The position numbers and the translations under genes were made by a program. From Nocardioides sp. (GTDB lineage: Bacteria > Actinomycetota > Actinomycetes > Propionibacteriales > Nocardioidaceae), in NCBI GenBank assembly GCA_020636915.1, contig JACJWV010000007.1, forward strand, positions 124,001 to 188,000: DNA of 64,000 nt, given 5' to 3'. Below are positions 33,073 to 40,872 of the stretch, piece after piece; within the stretch, counting starts at the first letter, position 1, and each line of letters opens with the position of its first letter. The notes below the pieces were generated by a model, which was not told where the DNA came from, did no database searches, and saw only the letters and a program-made list of their open reading frames with translations.

Positions 33073-33556
33073 GGTGGTCGAGCTCGTCGAGACCCCCGCA
33101 GCCTGCGCGGGGCGCCGGTGCCGGCGGGCTGCGGGCTGATCTCGGGTTGCGACCGACAGGCCGGCTACGCGGGACGGCGCCCGCTCGGGCTGGCGCTGCT
33201 TCCCGGCTCGCGGTCCGCGCCGGTGGTCGAGCTGGTCGCCGGTGGTCGAGCTTGTCGAGACCCCCGCAGCCTGCGTGGGGCGCTGGTGCCGGCGGGCTGC
33301 GGGCTTGGCTCGGGTTGCGACCGACAGGCCGGCTACGCGGGACGGCGTCCGCCCGGGCTAGCGCTGCTTCCCGACATGCGGTCCGCGTCGGTGGTCGAGC
33401 TGGTCGCCGGTGGTCGAGCTCGTCGAGACCCCCGCAGCCTGCGTCGGGCGGTGACTGCCGGCAGCCTGCGGCCCTGCTCGGGTTGCGACCGATAGGCCGG
33501 CTACGCGGGACGGCGTCCGCCCGGGCTAGCGCTGGCTCCCGGCTTGCGGTCGCAGT
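33073..33556. repeat. Three tandem 168-bp repeats beside a DUF222/HNH gene
   Basis: Within the 670-bp gap between the mutase and the HNH gene are three copies starting at 33073, 33241 and 33409, spaced exactly 168 bp. Each begins GGTGGTCGAGCT(C/T)GTCGAGACC, then CCCGCAGCCTGCG, CTCGGGTTGCGACCGA(C/T)AGG, CCGGCTACGCGGGACGGCG and a GCTGGCTTCCCG-like end; copies 2 and 3 are more similar to each other at the 3' half. The head contains the dyad TCGAGCT-N-GTCGA. No convincing protein is encoded; the rest of the gap (33557-33718) shows nothing recognisable. Confidence 0.92.
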
Positions 33557-33718
33557 GGGGAAAGTCGAGGTCTTGACGTACCTGGTGCGTCACGGACTGC
33601 ACCTTCCCTGTACTGCTGGAAGCGGGCCGCTGATCGTGACCTGATCGTGACCAGAACCCCTGTGGATACTGGGTTCTGAGCACCCTCCACTGTCGGTGGC
33701 GAGTGCTGGAATAGACCC

Positions 33719-35035
33719 ATGGCAGCCACGATCACCACCCGCGGCAACAGTCGCGAGGAGCAGGTGATCACGGCCGCCCGGGCCACCCGGGACGCGATGA
33801 CCGGGCTCGAGGTCGAGCTCCTCCTCCACGCCGTGGAGTGGGTGCGCCTGCACCCGGGCGACCAGGTCGACACGTCGGTGGAGTGGGGGATGCGGGAGCT
33901 GGAGATCGCCGGGGACGGCGCCCCGACGGTCGACGAGGGCGCGGTCGCGGAGTTCGCCCTCGCGATCGGGCACTCCACCGACTCCGGCCGCCGGTATCTC
34001 GGGGACGCGGTCGAGCTCGCCCACCGGTTGCCCAGGATCTGGGCCCGGGTGCTGTCGGGTGAGGTGGCGGTGTGGAAGGCCCGCCGGATCGCCCAAGCCA
34101 CCATGAGCCTGCCGATGGAGGGGGCGGCGGCCGTGGACAAGGCCCTGTACTTCGTGGCCGCCCGGTGTTCGTATGCGGAGCTGGACCGGCAGGTGGAGAA
34201 GGCACGCAAGGAGCACGACTCCGCCGAGACCGAACGCCGCCGCGCCGAGGCCGCGGAGAAGCGGCACGTGGACGTCCACCTGGGGGCGATGACCTACGAC
34301 GGGCTGGTCCCGATCACCGCGATGGCCGACGTCCCCGACGCGGTCGCGTTCGAGGAGTACGTCGCCACCCAGGCCGCGGGGATGGACCCGGCGATCCCGC
34401 TCCAGGTCCGCCGCTCGATGGTGCTGGGCATGCTCGGCGGCCGCCGCCACGACGACCCGGCTGGTGAGGGGTCGGCGCCGGGGGTGATGGTCTTCGTGCA
34501 CACCCGCCCCGGGCAGGCCACCGCCGACGTGGACAACACCCCGTCGACCACCACCGTCGAACAGGTCCGCGAGTGGTGCACGAGGGCCGGCACCAAGGTC
34601 ACGATCCGCCCGGTCATCGACCTGGCCGAAGAGATGACCACCGACGCCTACACCCCCACCGAGCGGATGGTCGAGCAGGTCAAGCTCCGATTCTCCGAGT
34701 GCCCGTTCCCCGGCTGCCACCGCCCCTCCCGACCCGGCCACAAGGCGAAGAAGCGGAAGAAGCGCATGACGACTGCGACAGGTGGGACCGCCGCAAGTGC
34801 CGAGCAGCATGGGTCCGACCTGGACCACCGCCTGGAGTGGCCCGAGGGCCAGACGACCTCGTCGAACCTGTTCCCGCCCTGCCGGGGCCACCACCGCCTC
34901 AAGACGTTCACGGACTGGACGTATGACTACGACCCGGCCGCCGGGTTCACCTGGACCAGCCCGCTCGGCTACACCTACACCGATCCCGGCACCCACCCCG
35001 GCACCGACCCGGGCAGCCGGCGACATAGCGGCTGA
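33719..35035 (+). CDS. DUF222 / HNH endonuclease (13E12 repeat family)
   Basis: 438 residues. The N-terminal 330 residues match the DUF222 (13E12) type: EVELLLHAVEWVRLHPGD, a long helical middle (ELDRQVEKARKEHDSAETER, then RRRAEAAEKRHVDVHLG), and VMVFVHTRPG. The C-terminal HNH nuclease has zinc ligands CPFPGC and PPCRGHH, with the HNH core DLDHRLEWPEG and NLFPPCRGHHRLK. A very basic insert (KAKKRKKR) precedes it. In M. tuberculosis the REP13E12 family is a multicopy repeat and a phage integration target. Here the gene is flanked by 168-bp tandem repeats on the left and an inverted related copy on the right, suggesting a mobile or homing unit. Confidence 0.93.
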   Translation: MAATITTRGNSREEQVITAARATRDAMTGLEVELLLHAVEWVRLHPGDQVDTSVEWGMRELEIAGDGAPTVDEGAVAEFALAIGHSTDSGRRYLGDAVELAHRLPRIWARVLSGEVAVWKARRIAQATMSLPMEGAAAVDKALYFVAARCSYAELDRQVEKARKEHDSAETERRRAEAAEKRHVDVHLGAMTYDGLVPITAMADVPDAVAFEEYVATQAAGMDPAIPLQVRRSMVLGMLGGRRHDDPAGEGSAPGVMVFVHTRPGQATADVDNTPSTTTVEQVREWCTRAGTKVTIRPVIDLAEEMTTDAYTPTERMVEQVKLRFSECPFPGCHRPSRPGHKAKKRKKRMTTATGGTAASAEQHGSDLDHRLEWPEGQTTSSNLFPPCRGHHRLKTFTDWTYDYDPAAGFTWTSPLGYTYTDPGTHPGTDPGSRRHSG

Positions 35036-35169
35036 CCCCCGCCCCGCCGGCACCCCCGAGCCGGCGGGGACACACCCATGCCCGCACCGTCGACGCGTGG
35101 TCGGTAGAGGAGATCTTCCGGCACCACGTGCCCGACGATCTCCCACTTCGTCGATGAGTCGAGGTCCCG

Positions 35170-35262
35170 GGGCCAGCCGCAAGCCGGAAGGCAACGCCAG
35201 CCCGAGCGGCGCCGCCCCGTCGTTGCTGCCCTTTCGGTCGCAACCCGAGACCGACCCGCAGG
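35170..35262. repeat. Inverted, diverged copy of the 168-bp repeat right of the HNH gene
   Basis: Read on the minus strand this segment follows the order of the left-hand repeats (compare 33128-33215): CTGCGGG, then CTCGGGTTGCGACCGA, GGCGC(C)CGCTCGGGCTGGCG, and TCCGGCTTGCGG. Identity looks moderate to high with a few substitutions and small gaps. The HNH gene is therefore bounded by inverted related sequences. The remaining parts of 35036-35319 hold only low-complexity GC-rich sequence. Confidence 0.8.
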
Positions 35263-35319
35263 GTGCGGGCAGTAGCCAGCACCCAACGACCCCCAGCCCG
35301 ACCTCTCCGCCGGCACCCG

Positions 35320-35904
35320 TCAGAGCACCAGCAGCCAGACCACGAACGCCACGACGAGGACGGCGGTGCCGGCGATCTCGGGCCAGGCGTAGGCGCGGTG
35401 GGCGACGCCCGGCTCCCCGACCTGGGTGTCGCGCGCCTCGCGGGCGAGGTGGGTGATCCGCTCCTCGACGAAGACCTGGTAGGTGTCGACGGCGCTCGCG
35501 GACTTGGCACCCGGCTTGTCGGCGGCGGAGCGCTGCCGGATCGTCTGCCGTGCGGTGTAGCCGATGACCGGGGAGAGGTAGCGCTTGCCGCCGGACGTCA
35601 CGGCCGTCACCTGGCCGACGGCGACCTTGTCGATGGTCGCGAGCGGGACGGTGTCGGTGTAGTACATGCCACGCAGCACGAGGTCGCGCGCGGTCGCCCA
35701 GAGCGCGGGCCGCAGCATGACCACCCAGGTCAGCAGGAGGCCGAGGACCGCCAGGATCGCGACCCCCATCGCGCGGCCGGTGCTCCAGCCCGCGATCGCC
35801 AGGGCCAGCACGACCCCGCACACGGCCAGGCCGAGGTAACCGCTGACGCGGCCGTTCGTGGCGTGGAAACGCTCCACCGCGGCGTCGGTGCGAGGCTCGC
35901 TCAT
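35320..35904 (-). CDS. Membrane protein of unknown function, PH-like soluble segment
   Basis: 194 residues with two N-terminal hydrophobic segments (GYLGLAVCGVVLALAIAG, MGVAILAVLGLLLTWVVML), a soluble part (RDLVLRGMYYTDTVPLATI, VTAVTSGGKRYLSPVIGYT) resembling small bacterial PH-type domains, and a C-terminal hydrophobic segment (ALVVAFVVWLLVL-like). No firm family. Divergent from deoC with 52 bp between. Confidence 0.65.
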   Translation of the reverse strand: MSEPRTDAAVERFHATNGRVSGYLGLAVCGVVLALAIAGWSTGRAMGVAILAVLGLLLTWVVMLRPALWATARDLVLRGMYYTDTVPLATIDKVAVGQVTAVTSGGKRYLSPVIGYTARQTIRQRSAADKPGAKSASAVDTYQVFVEERITHLAREARDTQVGEPGVAHRAYAWPEIAGTAVLVVAFVVWLLVL

Positions 35905-35956
35905 CGGGGTGCTCCTGGGTTGTGGCCGATGCAGAGACCAACCCTATGCTGGGTCG

Positions 35957-36940
35957 GTGACCCACTCCCCCACCCTCCTCGATCCGGCGACCGGGCCCGG
36001 GTCCGGGTCTTACGACGACGTGACCGGGTCCGAGGCCTCGCTGCGGCGGTTCCTGCACGGCCTGCCCGGCGTCGACCAGGTCGGCGCGGAGGCCCGCGCC
36101 GCCGGTCTCGGGACCTGTTCGATCAAGACGACGGCGAAGGCGTTCGCCCTCGACCTCGCCATCCGGATGGTCGACCTGACCACGCTCTGAGGGCCAGGAC
36201 ACCCCCGGCAGGTCCGCGTCGCCAGAAGGCCTGGCGCCCCGACCTCGCTGACCTGACCTGCCCCCAGGTGGCCGCGGTCTGCGTGTACGGGCGACATGGT
36301 GTCGACCGTGAAGGAGGCGCTCGGCGACCCGGGTCCACGTCGCGCCGTGGCGACCGCTTTCCCTCGCCGGGCCGCGATGGACGCTCAAGCTCGCTGACAC
36401 CCGCGACGCGGTTGCGGCCGGCGCTGACGAGATCGACATGGTCATCGACTGCGGCGCCTTCTGGCCGGTCGCTACCGCTAGGTCTTCGACGAGATCGTTG
36501 GTGAAAGAGGCGTGCGCCTGTCCGGACGGCACGCGCGCCCACCTCAAGGTCATCCTCGAGACCGGCGAGCTGCAGACGCTCGATAACGTCCTGCGCGCGA
36601 GCTGGCTGGGCATGATGGGCTGGCGGCGACTTCATCAAGACTTCCACCGGCAAGATCCAGCCGGCCGCGACCCTGCTGGTCTGCCTGGTCATGCTTCGAG
36701 GCCGTGCGCGACTTCCGCGAGCAGACTGGCCAGATGGATCGGCGTGAAGCCCGCTGGCGGCATCCGCTCACAAGGACGCGATCAGCACCTGGTGATGGTC
36801 AACGAGGTGGCTGGACCCGACTGGCTCGACCCGGACTGGTTCCGCTTCGAGCCTCCACGCTGCTTCAACGACCTGCTGATGCAGCGCACCAAGATGACGA
36901 CCGCTGCTACAGCGGCCCCGACTACTTCACGCTGGACTGA
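35957..36940 (+). pseudogene. deoC: Deoxyribose-phosphate aldolase, frameshifted
   Basis: The first 77 codons (to 36190) are intact: SYDDVTGSEASLRRFLHGLP, KTTAKAFALDLAIRMVDLTTL. After that the reading frame breaks repeatedly, but recognisable DeoC pieces continue in order across all three frames: VAAVCVYG, DEIDMVID, HLKVILETGEL, DFIKTSTGKIQPA (with the Schiff-base Lys region), GVKPAGGIR, LVMVNEVAGPDWLDPDWFRF, NDLLMQRTK and SGPDYFTLD before a TGA at 36938. Correcting single-base gains and losses would restore a protein of about 325 residues. DeoC splits deoxyribose 5-phosphate to glyceraldehyde 3-phosphate and acetaldehyde. The pattern may be a sequencing or assembly fault. Confidence 0.88.
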
Positions 36941-36945
36941 TCACC

Positions 36946-38383
36946 ATGGCAGACACGATCTTCGAGTACGCCCCTGGCCCCGAGTCGCGCAGCATCGTCG
37001 ACACTGCCGTCCCACGGGCTTCCTCGTGGGCGGTGAGTTCGTCGAGGGCGCGGCACGTCGTTCAAGACGATCAGCCCGGCCACTGAGGAGGTCCTCGCCG
37101 AGGTCGCCGGAGGCCGACGCGGCCGACGTCGACGCGGCGGTGAAGGCCGCACGCAGGGCCCACGACAAGGTCTGGTCGAGATGCCCGGCCGCGAGCGCGC
37201 CAAGTACCCTCTACCGGATCGCCCGATCATCCAGGAGCGCGGTCAGGCGAGCTGGCCGTCCTCGAGTCGCTCTGACAACGGCAAGCCGATCATGGAGTCC
37301 CGCGACGTCGACGTCCTGACCGTCGCCGCCCACTTCTTCTACTACGCCGGCTGGGCGGATGTTGGAGTACGCCGGTCGTGTGCCGACCCGCAGCCGTTGG
37401 GCGTCGCCGGCCACGGTCATCCCGTGGAACTTCCCGCCGCTGATGCTGGCGTGAAAGATCGCGCTGGCCCTGGCGTGCGGCAACACTGTCGTGCTGAAGC
37501 CGGCAGAGACCACGCCGCTCACCGCGCTGCTGTTCGCTGGAGATCTGCCAGCAGCCGACCTGCCGCCGGGCGTGGTCGTCAACATCGTCACCGGCGCCGG
37601 CGCCACCGGTCAGGCGCTCGTGGGCTACCCCTGACGTCGACAAGGTCGCTTTCACGGGCTCGACCGAGGTCGGCAAGGCCATCGCCCGCGCGGTCGCCGG
37701 CATCGAGCAAGAAGGTCACGCTGGAGCTCGCGGCAAGGCGGCGAACATCGTTCCCTGACGACGCCCTGATCGACCAGGGCCGTCGAGGCATCGTGACGCA
37801 GATTTTCCAACCAGGGCTACGTCTGCTGCGTGGGCGGGCCTCGCGCCTGCTGGTGCAGGAGAGCATCTCCGAGGAGCCTCGACCGGCCGGGCGCCGGATG
37901 TCGACGCTGCGGATGGGCGACCCGCTGGACAAGAACACCGACATCGGCGCGATCAACTCCGGCGAGCAGCCTGGCGATCCGCGAGCTCTCCGACCTCGGC
38001 GATGCCGAGGGCGCTGAGCGCTGGGAGGTCGCGCGACCTGCCGACGAAGGCTGGCTTGGTTCCTGCCGACGCTGTTCACCGGTGTCTCACAGGCCCACCG
38101 GATCGCCCGCGAGGAGATTCCTGGCCCGGTGCTGTCGGTGCTCACCTTCCGCACCCCCGGCCGAGGCCGTCGAGAAGGCCAACAACACGCCGTACGGGGC
38201 TCTCGGCAGGCGTGTGGACCGACAAGGGCTCGCGGATCCCGTCCGTGGCCCACCAGCTGCGCGCTGGCGTGGTGGGCCAACACGTTCAACAAGTTCGACC
38301 CGACGAGCCCTTCTGGCGGGTTCAAGGAGTCCGGCTACGGCCGCGAGGGCGGCCGCCACGGTCTGGAGGCCTACCTCAAGTGA
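36946..38383 (+). pseudogene. Aldehyde dehydrogenase, frameshifted
   Basis: ATG 36946 begins MADTIFEYAPGPESRSIVD. ALDH segments follow in correct order but in changing frames: GEFVEGA, SPATEEVLAEV, VIPWNFP, ALACGNTVVLKPAETTPLTAL, VVNIVTGAG, VAFTGSTEVGKAIARAVAG, KKVTLEL, GDPLDKNTDIGAINS, EEIPGPVLSVLTFRTP and FGGFKESGYGREGG, then YLK and TGA at 38381-38383. The segment round the catalytic Cys reads FNQGYVCC when frames are joined. An intact version would be about 480 residues, oxidising the acetaldehyde released by DeoC. Indels recur every few tens of bases. Confidence 0.88.
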
Positions 38384-39245
38384 GCAGGATCGACGTCCGC
38401 AAGACCCACAAGCTCGCTATCGGGGCGCGTTCCGCGCTCGGAGTCCGGCCACCCTACGAGGTGGTCGACAGCAAGGGGACCTTCAGGCCAACGCCGCCCT
38501 CGCTCTCCCGCAAGGACGCCTGGGACGCCGTCGTCGCGGCTCGGAAGGCCTCTGGCGGCTGGTCGGGCCGCACGGCGTACAACCGCGCCCAGATCCTCTA
38601 CCGATCGCCGAGACGTCGCGGAGGACCGCCGCCCGCAGTTCGCAGGCGGTCGCGCAGTCCGAGGGACTCTTGTCGTCGAAGGCGGAGAAGGTCTCGACGA
38701 GGCGATCGGACCGGCTGGTCTGGTACGCTGGCTGGGCCGACAAGATCACCCAGGTCGTCGGCAACGCCAACCCGGTGGCCGGGCCCTACTTCAACCTCTC
38801 CACGCCGGAGCCGACCGGTGTCGTCGCCGTGCTCGCCCCCCAGGAGTCCAGCCTGCTCGGGCTCGTGAGCGTCGTCGCGCCCGTCATCGTCACCGGCAAC
38901 ACGGTCGTCGTGGTGTCCTCCCACGCGCGACCGCTGCCGGCGGTGACCTTCGCCGAGGTCCTCGCCACCTCCGACGTGCCGGGCGGGGTGGTCAACATCC
39001 TGACCGGCTCGGCGGCGACGGTCGGCCCCTGGCTCGCCGCGCACATGGATGTCAACGCCATCGACCTCACCGGGGTCGCCGGCGACGTCGCCCTGGCGAC
39101 CGATCTCGAGGTCGCTGCGGCCGACAACCTCAAGCGCGTACGCCGGGCGCCGGCCGCCGAGCCGGACTGGACACTCGACCAGGGGCTGGAGCCGATGACG
39201 GCGTTCCTCGAGACCAAGACGGTCTGGCACCCCATCGGCAGCTGA
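38380..39245 (+). pseudogene. Short aldehyde dehydrogenase-like protein, frameshifted in 5' part
   Basis: Starts at GTG 38380, overlapping the previous stop (GTGA): MSRIDVRKTHKLAIG. Frames change several times before about 38712 (WSGRTAYNRAQILYR, then LVWYAGWADKITQVVGNA). From there one frame runs cleanly to the TGA at 39243: VAGPYFNLSTPEPTGVVAVL, VSVVAPVIVTGNTVVVVSS, GVVNILTGSAATVGPWLAAH. Joined, it would be about 288 residues and would end before the ALDH catalytic Cys domain. It therefore looks like a truncated, possibly structural partner of the full ALDH. Such a short second ALDH after deoC is seen in other actinobacteria, to my knowledge. Confidence 0.8.
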
Positions 39246-39258
39246 CCGGCCTCGTCCG

Positions 39259-39870
39259 TTGCGCGCCCGTGTGATCGTCCTGGCCGGCCCGTCGGGGGCC
39301 GGCAAGTCCCGCCTCGCCGAACGGCTCGGCCTGCCGGTCCTGCGGCTGGACGACTTCTACAAGAGCGGCGGCGACCCCACGCTCCCGCTGATCACTGAGG
39401 GCGCCAACGCCGGCATCGTCGACTGGGACGACCCGGCCTCGTGGTTGCTCGAGGACGCGATGGCCGCGCTCGAGGAGCTGTGCCGGACCGGGCGCGCCGA
39501 GGTGCCGGTCTACGACATCGCCCACGACGGGCGATGCGGGTGGCAGACCCTCGAGCTCGACGGGCACGACCTGTTCCTGGCCGAGGGGATCTTCGCCCAG
39601 GAGGTCGTGCCCCACTGCGTGGAGGCCGGGCTCGTCGCGGCGGCGTACTGCGTGCGCCAGCACCCGGTGGTGACCTTCTGGCGCCGACTCACCCGCGACC
39701 TGCGCGAGCACCGCAAGCCGCCGCTGGTGCTGGTGCGACGCGGCGTGGCGCTCCTGCGCGACCAGCGGCGGGTCGTCGCCCACGCGGTCGCCCGCGGCTG
39801 CACACCGGTGCACCCTGACGAGGCGTACGCCGCCGTGCACGCCCTGCTCAGGAGGGAGCCGCAGCCGTGA
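39259..39870 (+). CDS. Uridine kinase-like P-loop protein
   Basis: 203 residues. Walker A GPSGAGKSRLAE, then LRLDDFYKSGGDPTLPL, DWDDPASWLLEDAM, VYDIAHD and the lid RRLTRDLREHRKPP match the uridine kinase/phosphoribulokinase fold. It would phosphorylate uridine or a related nucleoside with ATP, in keeping with the surrounding nucleoside genes. Start TTG 39259 gives MRARVIVLAG; GTG 39271 is an alternative. Overlaps the next gene by four bases (GTGA). Confidence 0.85.
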   Translation: MRARVIVLAGPSGAGKSRLAERLGLPVLRLDDFYKSGGDPTLPLITEGANAGIVDWDDPASWLLEDAMAALEELCRTGRAEVPVYDIAHDGRCGWQTLELDGHDLFLAEGIFAQEVVPHCVEAGLVAAAYCVRQHPVVTFWRRLTRDLREHRKPPLVLVRRGVALLRDQRRVVAHAVARGCTPVHPDEAYAAVHALLRREPQP

Positions 39871-40442
39871 CCACCGGACCCCGCGAGGACTGGCCCCAGC
39901 GCGTCTTCCGAGAGCGGCTCGTGCAGCCGGACCGGGTGTCGTGCGGCGCGACCTGTCTGGTCGTGGCACGGATGATCGAGGACCACGCCTACGGCGAGCG
40001 GATCGGCGCCGCCGCCTCGATCCCCGACGAGTTCCGGGCCGAGGTCCTCGCGATGCACCGGCGGGTGACCGGGTTCGTGGACCACGGCCGACTGCAGCTG
40101 CCCTGGCCGCGAGCGCTCGGGACCCCGCCCTGGGCGGTCGCCCGCGAGCTGGGCGAGTGGGAGCCGGACGGGCGCCGGGTGCGCTGGATCCGCATCGCCC
40201 CGGCCGCCGGGTATGACGCGGTCGTCGCGGCGACCCGCGCTCGGCGGCCGGTGCCGGTCTACGTCGGCAACGCCTGGATGCCCCGCCACGTCGTGCTCGC
40301 GCTGGGCGAGGAGCGCGGCCGGCTGCGCTGCTACGAGCCCGCGCGCGGCCGGCTCGTCGACCTCGGCCGGGAGGACTTCCGTCGCTCCCGGCTCGGTGTC
40401 GCCGGCTGGGACCACGCGTGGTCGGCGGTGCTCCCCCGCTGA
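39867..40442 (+). CDS. Unknown protein with peptidase C39-like features
   Basis: 191 residues, no signal peptide. DRVSCGATCLVVARM (Cys26, Cys30), RRPVPVYVGNAWMPRHVVLAL (in part: NAWMPRHVVLAL, His141) and RCYEPARG (Glu157 where C39-type enzymes have Asp or Asn) resemble the Cys-His-Asp layout of papain-like C39 domains. The fold assignment is tentative and rests on these spaced motifs. GTG 39867 overlaps the stop of the uridine-kinase-like gene, so both are translated from one message. No bacteriocin-type leader or transporter is adjacent. Confidence 0.55.
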   Translation: MTTGPREDWPQRVFRERLVQPDRVSCGATCLVVARMIEDHAYGERIGAAASIPDEFRAEVLAMHRRVTGFVDHGRLQLPWPRALGTPPWAVARELGEWEPDGRRVRWIRIAPAAGYDAVVAATRARRPVPVYVGNAWMPRHVVLALGEERGRLRCYEPARGRLVDLGREDFRRSRLGVAGWDHAWSAVLPR

Positions 40443-40476
40443 TCGGGCCAGCTGATCAGACCTGCTGATCAGACCT
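40438..40476. repeat. 13-bp tandem repeat at convergent gene ends
   Basis: GCTGATCGGGCCA, GCTGATCAGACCT, GCTGATCAGACCT at 40438, 40451 and 40464. The plus-strand gene stops in the first unit (TGA 40440-40442). The minus-strand gene stops a few bases after the last (40483). The later two units contain TGATCA, giving TGA on both strands. Confidence 0.9.
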
Positions 40477-40482
40477 GGGCGG

Positions 40483-40863
40483 TCAGCCCAGGGCCTTGGC
40501 CTTCAGGCTGTCGAACTCGGCCTGGCTGATGGCGCCGGAGTCGAGGAGGCTCTTGGCCTGTGCGATCTGGTCGGCCGGCGACGCACCGGTCGTGACCGAC
40601 CGGATGTAGGCCTCCTGGTCGGCCTGCATGGACTTGATCGCGGACACCTGGCGCTCGGCCATCCCCCGGCCGCGGGCGATCAGGTAGACCAGCGCGGTCA
40701 GGATCGGGAAGAAGATCAGGAAGAGGACCCAGACGGCCTTCCACCAGCCGCTCAGCTCGTGATCCCGGAACATGTCCGTGAGGATCTGGAAGAGCACCAT
40801 GAGGTACGCCATGAGCAGGAAGAACGCGATGATGAACCAGAAGAAGTCCCAGAAGCTGTCCAC
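40483..40863 (-). CDS. SHOCT domain protein with PLDc_N-like membrane part
   Basis: 126 residues. Two hydrophobic segments (FFWFIIAFFLLMAYLMVLF; WWKAVWVLFLIFFPILTALV) with RDHELSGWWKAVW between them, as in phospholipase D N-terminal-like (PLDc_N) small membrane proteins. Then comes the C-terminal SHOCT motif DQIAQAKSLLDSGAISQAEF, DSLKAKAL. SHOCT is a short helical oligomerisation module of unknown purpose. Lies 9 bp downstream of the antiporter gene on the same strand. Confidence 0.85.
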   Translation of the reverse strand: MDSFWDFFWFIIAFFLLMAYLMVLFQILTDMFRDHELSGWWKAVWVLFLIFFPILTALVYLIARGRGMAERQVSAIKSMQADQEAYIRSVTTGASPADQIAQAKSLLDSGAISQAEFDSLKAKALG

Positions 40864-40872
40864 CCTCGGACC

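Noticed and set aside
33073..33556. Possible CRISPR array
   Set aside because: Period is 168 bp with similarity over the whole unit, with no short repeat and unique spacers and no cas genes.
33055..33644. Open frames through the 168-bp repeats giving a periodic Arg/Gly/Ala-rich peptide
   Set aside because: 168 is a multiple of three, so any open frame repeats. Composition is unlike a protein, there is no ribosome site, and several frames are open at once.
36191..38383. Several short plus-strand frames as separate small genes
   Set aside because: They are pieces of deoC and aldehyde dehydrogenase in correct order, so they are fragments of frameshifted genes.
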